Shown here one piece after another: positions 8,162-15,709 of a stretch of DNA of 64,000 nt (position 1 is the first letter of the stretch; the number at the start of each line of letters is the position of its first letter). The notes beneath the pieces are model-generated. The model ran no database searches and was not told the origin of the DNA. It was given only the letters and a program-made list of their open reading frames with translations. Location of the stretch: assembly GCA_965224225.1 (NCBI GenBank), contig CBDCZF010000001.1:124001-188000 (forward strand), in the 5' to 3' direction. The position numbers and the translations under genes were made by a program. The DNA is from CAJQQK01 sp965224225. Lineage in GTDB: Bacteria; Pseudomonadota; Alphaproteobacteria; Rhizobiales; Hyphomicrobiaceae.

Positions 8162-9277
8162 TCAGGCCCAGAGGCGTTGGCGCTGCTTCAAGCTCCACAC
8201 CTGCAAATTGCGGGCAAGCCGTATCGGGTGCGTTAGGTCCGATACTCGGCGGCGGCCATGACCGGGCTCGTTGGCCCAGCGATAGTGCTCCATCGCCAGC
8301 ATATCGATCGGGAGGCAGGCAATCGATTGCGCGCGCGTCCAACCCAGACGGTCGATCGCACACCGAGCCCAAAGTCGCGCGTCTTGATCGAACGATGCGC
8401 CACCCTCAGCAGCACCGCCGGTGAGACTCTGCCAAGCTGCAACCAAAGCGCCGGCAGCCCGTCTCTGGAGCGGCTCGACGAACAGGTCGTCCACGAGATC
8501 TCGATCGATCTCGACTATGCGGGCAAGGCAGCCGAGGTCGGCAATGTCCCTCAATACGATACGCCGGGCAGCATGCTGCCGGTTGTGCAACTGTGCATGC
8601 ATGAGCGCATGTGCCACTCTGTGACGCGGCGCCGGCACGAGGATGCCCCCAGACGCAACCTTTGCTTCGCGCCAGAGGACATCGACATCGATGCCGAAAT
8701 CATCACGATCGAACAGGCGTGTGTGCACTTCTACGCTAAAGAGCCCGCAACGGCTGACGAGTGGCGGGTAGTGCGCATGATGTTCCGGATCATAATCAGT
8801 AGAACGCGCCTGGAACCCGAGGCCTTCGAGCCGCTCGACGGCGCCGGCCAGTTCCTGCGGGCGCACCAGCACATCGAGATCGCTCATGAACCGGCAGGCT
8901 GCCGCCTCATCGCACGCCGTATCATCAGCGAGAAACGCACCGCCCTTGAGCGCAATCAGGTCAATGCTGTTTCGACCGAAATCGTCGCCGATCTGCACAA
9001 GCTGTGCCTTCAGCATTTCGTTGCGGGCCCGATTGGCGGCATGCACGTCGCCAAGAAACTCCGCCACCTCGTCCGGCATCGCGATCTTGGCAACGAAGCC
9101 TGGCCGACCGAGCATCGCAAGAACCAAATGGCTGCTGGCAAACGATACGACGTCGTGCCAGTCGACCACAGCGGAATCGAAAGACGGCGCGGTGCCACTT
9201 TCCGCCGGCCACCCGGCATCATGCTCCGGCAAAGCCTGGCCAACCAGTTCGAGCGTTGCCTCTCGCACCTGGTTCAT
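8162..9277 (-). CDS. Nucleotidyltransferase-fold protein (NTP_transf_5-like)
   Basis: This 371-aa protein has the ALKGG (109-113) and SDLDVLV (132-138) motifs of the uncharacterised nucleotidyltransferase family found beside lasso-peptide and HPr-kinase-like genes. The Asp-x-Asp pair at 133/135 would bind metal. A His-rich segment, HHAHYPP, precedes the VEVHTRLF strand, which is also typical. The ATG at 9277 overlaps the stop of the PqqD-HprK gene (ATGA), indicating translational coupling; a TTG two codons further upstream is less likely. Likely cytoplasmic. Inferred role: nucleotidyl transfer to a peptide or small molecule in the same cassette. Confidence 0.8.
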   Translation of the reverse strand: MNQVREATLELVGQALPEHDAGWPAESGTAPSFDSAVVDWHDVVSFASSHLVLAMLGRPGFVAKIAMPDEVAEFLGDVHAANRARNEMLKAQLVQIGDDFGRNSIDLIALKGGAFLADDTACDEAAACRFMSDLDVLVRPQELAGAVERLEGLGFQARSTDYDPEHHAHYPPLVSRCGLFSVEVHTRLFDRDDFGIDVDVLWREAKVASGGILVPAPRHRVAHALMHAQLHNRQHAARRIVLRDIADLGCLARIVEIDRDLVDDLFVEPLQRRAAGALVAAWQSLTGGAAEGGASFDQDARLWARCAIDRLGWTRAQSIACLPIDMLAMEHYRWANEPGHGRRRVSDLTHPIRLARNLQVWSLKQRQRLWA

Positions 9278-10422
9278 CGGCAAAGCTGCCCGGCGATCTC
9301 GCGCATTGCGTCACGATGATCGCGATACACGATTTCCACTGCGCTGATCGCACTCGCCAGTCGAACGAGCGGCCGGATCGAACCGCACGATGCGACGACT
9401 TGGCTGCCCGCATCGAGCATCCGGGCCAGCACCTCTTCCGGCGCCAATGCCTGACTGCACACGCCAATTGCCGAGGCGTCATAGCGCGGAAACACAATGA
9501 GCGCCGGGCGAACCAGACCAGCTGCTCGCCGACCGGCAGTCACAGGATCGACGTAGCGCACGCGCCGCGGGCCGACCTCAAAAGTCTTTGCCGCAGCCAG
9601 CTCCGGCAACGCCTGGCCGAGCACCGCCCAGCTTGGCTCCTTCAGGCTCACTGCCGCGGGAAAGGCATGGACCGCCAGTCCGCCGACATCGAGTGCGACA
9701 AAATCATCGGCGACATAGTCATAACCAGAAGCCGCCATCGCAGCGGCCAGCGTCGACTTGCCGGATCCCGTCCGGCCGACCATCAGCACGGCACCACCCT
9801 CGGTGGCGACTGCTGATGCATGCAGGATTGCTCCCAGCCGGGCCGGCGCAAGCAGTTCAGCCAGCAGCATTTCAATCGCAAACCGGCGAATGCGCGCCCT
9901 GTCGATACCGCTCCTGACGGCAACACCGTCCCGCCAGCAATGATAGCCCCGATCATCACTCTCGATGTGAACATGCCCCGACGCTGCAATCGTCCTGTCG
10001 GCCGCCAGCAGCGCCAGCACAGCCTGCAGCAGCCTCAATAGCCATTCGTCGTTAGAGCTGAGCCGGACCGCGCGTCCTTGGCCGATCCGATACGTGCTGG
10101 ATTGCACGACGGGATTGAACTGGGCCAGCGCTTCGGACGATTGCCCGGCGGTATCGGCCAGCTCCGACGACACATCGCCCAGGAACCCGGCATCGGCCAG
10201 CTGCGCGAGTAACGTCCGTGTGTCGAGGCACGCCGCATGATCTGCTCGCGAGCTACTGCCTTCGAGGACGTGGTCAACAGAAGAGATCAGTTGAGTACAG
10301 AATTCGGCGCCGGAACGGTTGAGCAGCGCCACGGCATGGTTATCGGCCCGGAACAGGCAATAAGCCTCGCCGACTGGTACGATCTCGCCTTGCAGTCGCT
10401 GGGAACCTGAACGTGCCTGCAT
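9274..10422 (-). CDS. PqqD-like domain fused to an HPr kinase-like (HprK) domain
   Basis: The 382-aa product has an N-terminal region (about 11-85) resembling PqqD peptide chaperones: EAYCLFRADNHAVALLNRSGAEF followed by a LLAQLADAGFLGD helix. The C-terminal half (about 195-380) is HprK-like, with Walker A GRTGSGKST at 216-224 and YVADDFVAL at 236-244, as in HPr kinase. HprK-related kinases of this kind occur with PqqD-like chaperones and short peptides in the HPr-rel-A type systems and phosphorylate peptides in some lasso clusters. The start at 10422 is chosen from the GGGGAG site. Neighbours are a small peptide gene 51 bp upstream and a coupled nucleotidyltransferase-like gene downstream. 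Confidence 0.75.
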   Translation of the reverse strand: MQARSGSQRLQGEIVPVGEAYCLFRADNHAVALLNRSGAEFCTQLISSVDHVLEGSSSRADHAACLDTRTLLAQLADAGFLGDVSSELADTAGQSSEALAQFNPVVQSSTYRIGQGRAVRLSSNDEWLLRLLQAVLALLAADRTIAASGHVHIESDDRGYHCWRDGVAVRSGIDRARIRRFAIEMLLAELLAPARLGAILHASAVATEGGAVLMVGRTGSGKSTLAAAMAASGYDYVADDFVALDVGGLAVHAFPAAVSLKEPSWAVLGQALPELAAAKTFEVGPRRVRYVDPVTAGRRAAGLVRPALIVFPRYDASAIGVCSQALAPEEVLARMLDAGSQVVASCGSIRPLVRLASAISAVEIVYRDHRDAMREIAGQLCR

Positions 10423-10473
10423 CACTTCAGCTCCCCTCTGCCGGTACAAGCAGTTCAGCGCAGCTCGGTTGCC

Positions 10474-10719
10474 TCAGCAGGGCGAATGGGGGCTGTTGAG
10501 GCTGCCGCCCCCCGGGTTCTCGCACTGTCCGGGCGGTCTGTGCCAGGGGGCATGGTGAGCGTCCGCCCGCCCGCTCATGAGCACCAGCATCGCGGGCGCA
10601 ACGCTTGCCGCATAACCGCCGAGCCGCTTGAGGCTCTCGCGACGGCCGGCGTCATGGTCAGAGCAGCCGTCGTCGGCCGGTCTGTCGGTAAGATTTGTCT
10701 GTTCTTCAATCTTGGCCAT
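10474..10719 (-). CDS. Putative precursor peptide of the PqqD-HprK cassette (81 aa)
   Basis: This small ORF lies 51 bp upstream of the PqqD-HprK gene on the same strand. The first 25 residues are acidic and polar. They are followed by a twin-arginine-like segment RRESLKRLGGYAASVAPAML (26-45) and a hydrophobic stretch to about 49. The last 27 residues (55-81) form a His/Pro/Gly/Asn-rich tail with Cys66 and Cys81 and the run HHAPWHRPPG. A leader-hydrophobic-Cys/His tail layout matches short peptides seen with PqqD/HprK genes in other proteobacteria. Whether the tail is a modified core, or the RR segment is a Tat export signal, is inference. The ribosome site is weak. Confidence 0.6.
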   Translation of the reverse strand: MAKIEEQTNLTDRPADDGCSDHDAGRRESLKRLGGYAASVAPAMLVLMSGRADAHHAPWHRPPGQCENPGGGSLNSPHSPC

Positions 10720-11299
10720 ATCGCCAACTACGCGTCAGAATTGGACATACATGAACCACACTAGGCGATGAGGTATTAATAATCCTTGAACGCCCTTTGG
10801 CCGGCGTCTTTCACCGGCCAGTGCCAGGGCAATTCCGCCAATTGAGGAATCCAGATCATGGCAACCGGCAACCGTACCGATGGCGCCTCGAGTTGGCGCT
10901 TTCCCGAGAATACTGTCACGTTCCTGCGTGATCTCGCCGCCAACAACAACCGCGGCTGGTTCAACGACAACAAGCCGCTCTACGAGCGTGCGATCAAGGA
11001 GCCAGCGACAGAGTTTGGCGCCCTTCTCAGCGATCATTTCGAAAGCCTGACCGGCCGCCCTCACAAACCTCGCGTTTTTCGCATCCATCGTGATGTGCGG
11101 TTCGCGAAGGACAAGACCCCTTTCAACGCCCACCTCCACATCTCGCTGACACCTGACGGCATAAAGCCGGCACCCGCCTGGATGTTCGGCTTGGAGCCCG
11201 ACCGGCTCGTGTTCGGTGCCGGCCTCATGGGCTGCGACAAATCCGGGCTTGATGCGTTCCGGACACGCATTGCCGGCAGTGACGGCAAACGATTGCAGC

Positions 11300-12344
11300 G
11301 GCTCTGTTCGGCTCCAATGTAGATTTCCCCGCTAACTCATGGCTCCAGCCAGGCAGTGGCGGGGCGTAAGTCGATCGCCGTCCCGCTCAATCATGCGGCG
11401 CCAGCCGAGATAACTCGGCAGATATTTCGAAGCGACGCCCTTGAAGCGCGCCATCCAGCCCTTAAAGCGGCTCTGGTAGGCGCTGACGTTCTGGGTGTGA
11501 TAGCAGCCAATGGTCCGCTCACCTTGCGCAGCAACAAGCGCCATCTGGGTGATGCCGGTCTCGGCCGCGAACGCCTCGTAAGACTTGTTGCCGTCGGTGA
11601 TGAGCACGGCGTCTTTAGCGACGACGGGCTTCAAGTGCGCGCCGATCGCCTCAGCGCTGAGGTCGGTGAGGATCGCATCGGTGGTCTCGCCATGGCGATC
11701 GCGGACGATCAGAATGGCATCGTGCTCGTCTGTGGAAAGTCCCGGTTTCTTGGCCTTGCCGCCACGTTTCCTGGGCGCTCGGCCGACCAATTTGCGCGAG
11801 CCCTTGGCCGACTTGAGAATGAATGTCTCGTCCGCCTCGACGATGCCGGTTACGGCGCCAGCCTTCTTGTCCTTGGCCGCCGCGAGGAAACGATGACGCC
11901 AGCGGAACGATGTCTCCAGATGAATGTCGGTGCGCGCTGCCGCCTTGCGTAGGCTGACACCGTCGACGAGTGCGCGGGCATAGTCGAGCCACTTCTCGCG
12001 CAGCCTGAGCCCTGCCAGCGGCGTGCCCGTCAGCGCGTTGAAGGTGCGCTCGCACGCCTTGCACATGTAGCGCTTGAGACCGGAGGCCGAGCCCCATGGC
12101 TTGAAGTCACTCGCACCGCAATGGCCGCAGGCCGGCGCCGCGGCGAACCGCGTCTCGATCAGAGCGACGACCTCCTCGTCCGAGCCCGTCGCCGTCAGCG
12201 CCTCGACCAGCGCCTCGCGCTGGACTTGGCTGAGATCCCCCAACTGCCCGACAAGTGCCTGAAAATCCTGAGCCTTCATGGTATCCTCGCTGGTGACGAA
12301 CCGTCTGTCAGCTAGGTGTCACAACATTCAGGCAGAACAGAGCC
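11300..12344 (-). mobile_element. IS1595-family insertion sequence, complete, 1045 bp
   Basis: The ends are inverted repeats: GGCTCTGTTCGGCTCCAATGT at 11300-11320 against the inverse of ACATTCAGGCAGAACAGAGCC at 12324-12344, with a few mismatches. Both ends are flanked by the direct repeat ATTGCAGC (11292-11299 and 12345-12352), an 8-bp target duplication as expected for IS1595. It carries one transposase gene on the minus strand and no passenger genes. The perfect duplication and intact transposase imply a recent insertion. Confidence 0.95.
11332..12279 (-). CDS. IS1595-family transposase
   Basis: This 315-aa transposase has an N-terminal zinc ribbon (CGHC at 51-54 and CKAC at 73-76), a helix-turn-helix region (about 100-130), and an ISXO2-like catalytic domain. 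The VEADETF segment, the ITDGNKSY segment and a C-terminal HTQNVSAYQSRFKGWMARFKG region are the family hallmarks; the last replaces the usual third acidic residue area. It fills the element almost end to end. No frameshift or stop was seen, so it looks active. Confidence 0.95.
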   Translation of the reverse strand: MKAQDFQALVGQLGDLSQVQREALVEALTATGSDEEVVALIETRFAAAPACGHCGASDFKPWGSASGLKRYMCKACERTFNALTGTPLAGLRLREKWLDYARALVDGVSLRKAAARTDIHLETSFRWRHRFLAAAKDKKAGAVTGIVEADETFILKSAKGSRKLVGRAPRKRGGKAKKPGLSTDEHDAILIVRDRHGETTDAILTDLSAEAIGAHLKPVVAKDAVLITDGNKSYEAFAAETGITQMALVAAQGERTIGCYHTQNVSAYQSRFKGWMARFKGVASKYLPSYLGWRRMIERDGDRLTPRHCLAGAMS

Positions 12345-12610
12345 ATTGCAGCAGATCATCGCCAGGCTCGAAAAGGCCGGCCTGCGCATCCCTGAGCCGG
12401 AATTGAAGCGCGTTCCGTCGGGCTTCGATGGCGATCTCGAACAAGCACCGCTGCTGCGCCATAAGAGCCTTACAGCCTGGTGCGACCATCCGGGCGGACC
12501 GACCGATGCCTCCGGGCCGGACTTCATCGGCGTGTGCAAAAAGCAATTCAATCAAGTGAAGCCCCTGATGGACTGGTGCCTCGACGGAAATTGACGAACA
12601 CTACGCAAAC

Positions 12611-12635
12611 AAAAAGGGCCGCCGAAGCGACCCTT
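12611..12635 (-). terminator. Rho-independent terminator for the coiled-coil membrane protein gene
   Basis: Read on the minus strand, AAGGGTCGC-TTCG-GCGGCCCTT forms a stem with a UUCG tetraloop followed by TTTTTG. It lies 26-50 bp past the stop of the gene ending at 12661. Confidence 0.75.
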
Positions 12636-12660
12636 CCCGTTGAAACCTGATCGTTTGAGA

Positions 12661-13914
12661 TCAGGCAGCCTTGACGCTTGTAACCGGCGGTTTCTTATCC
12701 TCCGCGGCCTGCTGCCCGGATCGAAGCGCAATACCGATGTAGCGCACGCGACCTGAGACTTTTGCTTTCTTAACGCCAAGATCACCAAACTCACGACCAA
12801 ATGTTGGAAGTGCTAGTGGCTCCTTTTCATGGGCTTCACACCAAGCACAGTAATCTTCGTAAAGTTCCGTCGCCGTCAGGGTTGAGCCTGCCTGATCAAC
12901 GATCTTTTCTTCACGGTAGGACTCGACGTCGCTTCGCGTATCAGCGCTCGGCGCCGCGAGTTTTGGAGTTGCGATGTTATCATTCGCCTCGTCTCCTGGC
13001 TTGGTGATGGTAACCGTTGCGACCAGATCTTTGCGGTCTTCTGCAACGATCGTTTCTGCTTCGAGTGGCAAGATGTCGTTGTCTGCCCTGCGTTCGACCG
13101 TCTTGGCCGTGAATGCAGGACGCACGACGTTCAGTCGCCACTGGCTGAAGGCGATGTACATGCCGAGGCCTGAGCCAACTTCAAGCAGCAGCGCGATGAA
13201 GATCGTCAGCGCTGTTTGCACGTCCTCGACCTTGACACCCGGCAGGAAGATGCCGGCGAGCTTGGTCAAGACCGCTGCTTGCGGGTCGGCCGAGGAGTGC
13301 GTGACACCCTTCAGCTTGGCCAGTTTCGCCTGTGTATCGGCGATCCTGGCTTCGAGCTTCGCCGCCTCGTTGGCAGACGCGAGCTCTGCTCCCAGCTTTG
13401 CGTGGTTGTCGCAAAAAAGGCGGGACTTGGCCTTGGTGACTGACGTACAGCCCTCGGTCCACTTCCACCTACGCTGGTTTTCGAGGTTCGACAGATCGCT
13501 TTGGACCGCCGCCGCCGGTCGATGCGCGGGCACCCAGCTCAGCTGGCTTTTCGCACGCTTCAAATCGGCGCGAAGATCCTGATATGTCAGAACCTCATTG
13601 GCACGCTTGCCCGAGGTATCTCCCCGGTTAAGCGCGGCATGGCCAAGAGCCGACGTCAGCGAATAGACCGTGACGACAACCCAGACCAATGTCGATGCGA
13701 TCGCCTGCGACCACATCTTGTTCTTGATGGCAGCAAAGATCAAAAAAGGCACGAGTGCCTTCAGACAGTCTGCCGCCGCACTCGCGGATGCATACAACAG
13801 CCGATCAAACTCGGCGATGCCGAGCTGATAGCCGAAACGCCAGTTCATCGCAGCTGATACGGCTAACAACACCCCAGCTGCTAGGACGCCTAAAACGCCC
13901 AGAGCATGTCTCAT
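12661..13914 (-). CDS. Membrane protein with periplasmic or cytoplasmic coiled coil and basic C-terminal domain, unknown
   Basis: This 417-aa product (start chosen at 13914, GGAG 6 bp upstream; an ATG 12 bp earlier is possible) has hydrophobic helices at about 5-25, 43-63 and 69-90. A charged, helical segment (about 105-225) contains the coiled-coil-like EAAKLEARIADTQAKLAKLK. A fourth helix lies at about 236-258, and a long soluble tail follows. The tail's end (ATELYEDYCAWCEAHEKEPLALPTFGREFGDLG...RVRYIGIALR) resembles the small winged-helix domain at the C-terminus of phage/plasmid primases. I do not recognise the full protein. It lies beside an IS and a gene-poor stretch, which suggests accessory DNA. 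Confidence 0.65.
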   Translation of the reverse strand: MRHALGVLGVLAAGVLLAVSAAMNWRFGYQLGIAEFDRLLYASASAAADCLKALVPFLIFAAIKNKMWSQAIASTLVWVVVTVYSLTSALGHAALNRGDTSGKRANEVLTYQDLRADLKRAKSQLSWVPAHRPAAAVQSDLSNLENQRRWKWTEGCTSVTKAKSRLFCDNHAKLGAELASANEAAKLEARIADTQAKLAKLKGVTHSSADPQAAVLTKLAGIFLPGVKVEDVQTALTIFIALLLEVGSGLGMYIAFSQWRLNVVRPAFTAKTVERRADNDILPLEAETIVAEDRKDLVATVTITKPGDEANDNIATPKLAAPSADTRSDVESYREEKIVDQAGSTLTATELYEDYCAWCEAHEKEPLALPTFGREFGDLGVKKAKVSGRVRYIGIALRSGQQAAEDKKPPVTSVKAA

Positions 13915-14628
13915 TGCCCTCTCCATTGTGGAGCAGACGAGATCGGGCCTGACGGCCAACGCGTGACCTATCCCTCCCGCCTGCAGCGGACATTTTGATT
14001 GTGAGAGTGTCGGAACGATTTCTGAGCGTGCGCCGTCGTCATCTCACCTTTATCCCCCTGACCGTGAGCTCCGGCCCGTTTCCCCAAACGAGACCGGCAG
14101 TCGGTGGATACGCGATGACCGAACGTCGAACGTTAGACACTGCCTGGATGCTAGACCCCTTGCAGAGTATCGCCGCTAGACCCCCGCATTGTGGATAAGT
14201 CACTCCAGGTGACCAACAATGATCCCTCAAACGCGGAACAAGGATCAAAGCCCCTCGCAGACGGAGGTATCGCGATTCGCGTCTAAATCCTTCAGCAAGG
14301 CTACTGAATCGGCCAAAGGGAGAAAAATTGTGGCATTCATGCCACCACACCCTATAACCCTGGATTTCCCACAGCTTGCTTTGTTTTGCACAGAACCTGG
14401 TCAAATACTGCACCGTGACCTGCGCGCATCTCGGGCCCAAAAGCGGGCTTGAGTTGTAGATCTCGCCAGGCGCAAGTGTTAATCATCAAGATGCACGCAA
14501 CATGCGTTTCGCTCCCGTAGCGGACTAAATGACGTGCACGGTGTGGTTCAACGTCAATCCATTCGTCTTCACGGCCCCCGCGGGTCGTGCGTAGCTGCCT
14601 TGATTTCAGGCCGAGTAGAGTTTGTCAG
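13915..14628. other. 714-bp stretch without a convincing gene
   Basis: The longest candidates, a 77-codon ORF at 14219-14452 (+) and a 133-codon ORF at 14039-14440 (-), overlap one another, lack ribosome sites and have no recognisable features. The stretch is less GC-rich than its surroundings and must hold the promoter of the minus-strand membrane protein gene and of the gene starting at 14629. A TGTGGATAA (perfect DnaA-box 9-mer) occurs at 14190-14198 but stands alone. Confidence 0.5.
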
Positions 14629-15696
14629 ATGTTGCGCGTATCAGCTTGGTGTTCAGGACTAGCGGCAATAGCAGCCCTTGCCTATTTCGTGCCGATTCAT
14701 CCGGCTGTCCTCACAACGGTCGGCCTTGGCAGCAAAGAAGAACTGCCGCCGACCTACCGGATCAAAACTGACGGCAGCGTCGAACTTGCCAAAGAGGGGC
14801 CGGCGTCGATGTCGGCCAAAGAACTCAAGCAGCGCATGGAAATCCGCGTCGTTCGGGTTCTGGCAGACAAGTCGGGCAAGCGCTACCAACAGGTTGCTTC
14901 CCTGGGCAGCGACCGAGCAGCGGCACACCTGGCGAGCGACGCTCCACAGGCTGCCGACGAGGTTGCCGCGTCGTCTGCTCACCACCTGATCAGTTCCCTG
15001 CAGCGCGAATTGCAGCGCGTTGGCTGCTATGGTGGCGACATTGACGGTGATTGGGGGCCGGCCTCGCGATTTGCCATGTCGGCCTTTGTCCAGGTGGTCA
15101 GCACGCCGTCGCCGATCGAGGAACCGGACGCTGATCTGCTGACCATGGTGCAAGGGTATTCGGGCCGCGCCTGCAGCGGAGGCCGCTTTTTGGTTGCACC
15201 TGAGCCTGGCCTGGCAGCTTCGAACGAAACTGCTGAACGTCAGGCGCCCGGCACGGAAAAATCTGCCAATGATGACCAACCGCGCCGCGTCCTGGTGCTG
15301 CGCGCTGGCAAGCCCCGCACCGCGGATACGAGTTCTGGCGTCAGGCCCAAGGTCGTCAATCTGGATGCTGCCCGTCGCCAGGCCCCCTCGGCAACGCCTC
15401 CACCCGATACTGCCGTGGCACAATCGGTCGGCGAGACGTTCTATCCCGATCGTACCCGCATGTCGCTTGGCGCCATCGAGAAGGCGACAGTCTCCCGACA
15501 GTCAGTGACCAATCCGCAGGCCGGTCGGGCCAGACCGGACGCCGATGCCGAGCGGCGCAATCGTCTGCGACGCGCAGCAGCGCGCGAGCGGCGTGCCCGT
15601 GAAGCGCACAAAGCGAGCAAATCGCGCCCCTGGTATCGCAAAGCACGTCGCTCCCGTCGCAAATGGCAGCGCGACGCCTTCTCAAACGAGAACTGA
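14629..15696 (+). CDS. Secreted peptidoglycan-binding-like protein with basic C-terminus
   Basis: This 355-aa protein starts at the ATG at 14629, which places a signal sequence or anchor (about 5-22, SAWCSGLAAIAALAYFVP) at the N-terminus; an upstream GTG would bury it. Residues 119-158 (LISSLQRELQRVGCYGGDIDGDWGPASRFAM) match the PG_binding_1 repeat, which binds peptidoglycan. The region after 160 is low complexity. The last 60 residues are very rich in Arg/Lys (AERRNRLRRAAARERRAREAHK), suggesting contact with an anionic surface. Probably periplasmic. There is no enzymatic domain, so a structural or scaffold role is inferred. Confidence 0.75.
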   Translation: MLRVSAWCSGLAAIAALAYFVPIHPAVLTTVGLGSKEELPPTYRIKTDGSVELAKEGPASMSAKELKQRMEIRVVRVLADKSGKRYQQVASLGSDRAAAHLASDAPQAADEVAASSAHHLISSLQRELQRVGCYGGDIDGDWGPASRFAMSAFVQVVSTPSPIEEPDADLLTMVQGYSGRACSGGRFLVAPEPGLAASNETAERQAPGTEKSANDDQPRRVLVLRAGKPRTADTSSGVRPKVVNLDAARRQAPSATPPPDTAVAQSVGETFYPDRTRMSLGAIEKATVSRQSVTNPQAGRARPDADAERRNRLRRAAARERRAREAHKASKSRPWYRKARRSRRKWQRDAFSNEN

Positions 15697-15709
15697 GCAA
15701 CCGTTCATA

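Larger units (their letters stand above)
10858..12594 (+). pseudogene. DUF2461 family gene interrupted by an IS1595-type element
   Basis: The left part (10858-11299) encodes the first 147 residues of a DUF2461/TIGR02453 protein (FPENTVTFLRDLAANNNRGWF, then KPRVFRIHRDVRFAKDKTPFN). The right part (12353-12594) encodes its C-terminus (EPELKRVPSGFDGDLEQAPLL). Removing the element and one copy of the 8-bp target duplication joins the parts in frame (DGKRLQQIIARLEKAG), giving a 227-aa protein of normal family length with no other lesion. As it stands the left fragment reads nine codons into or past the junction and stops at 11322. AGGA precedes the ATG. The function of DUF2461 is unknown. Confidence 0.9.

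Noticed and set aside
14190..14198. Perfect DnaA-box 9-mer (TGTGGATAA) near a primase-like gene, suggesting an origin
   Set aside because: A single 9-mer is expected about once in two windows this size by chance; no cluster, AT-rich unwinding element or hemE/parAB neighbours are present.
14039..14452. ORFs of 77 and 133 codons in the gene-poor stretch
   Set aside because: They overlap on opposite strands, have no ribosome site, motif or signal peptide, and different composition from real genes nearby.
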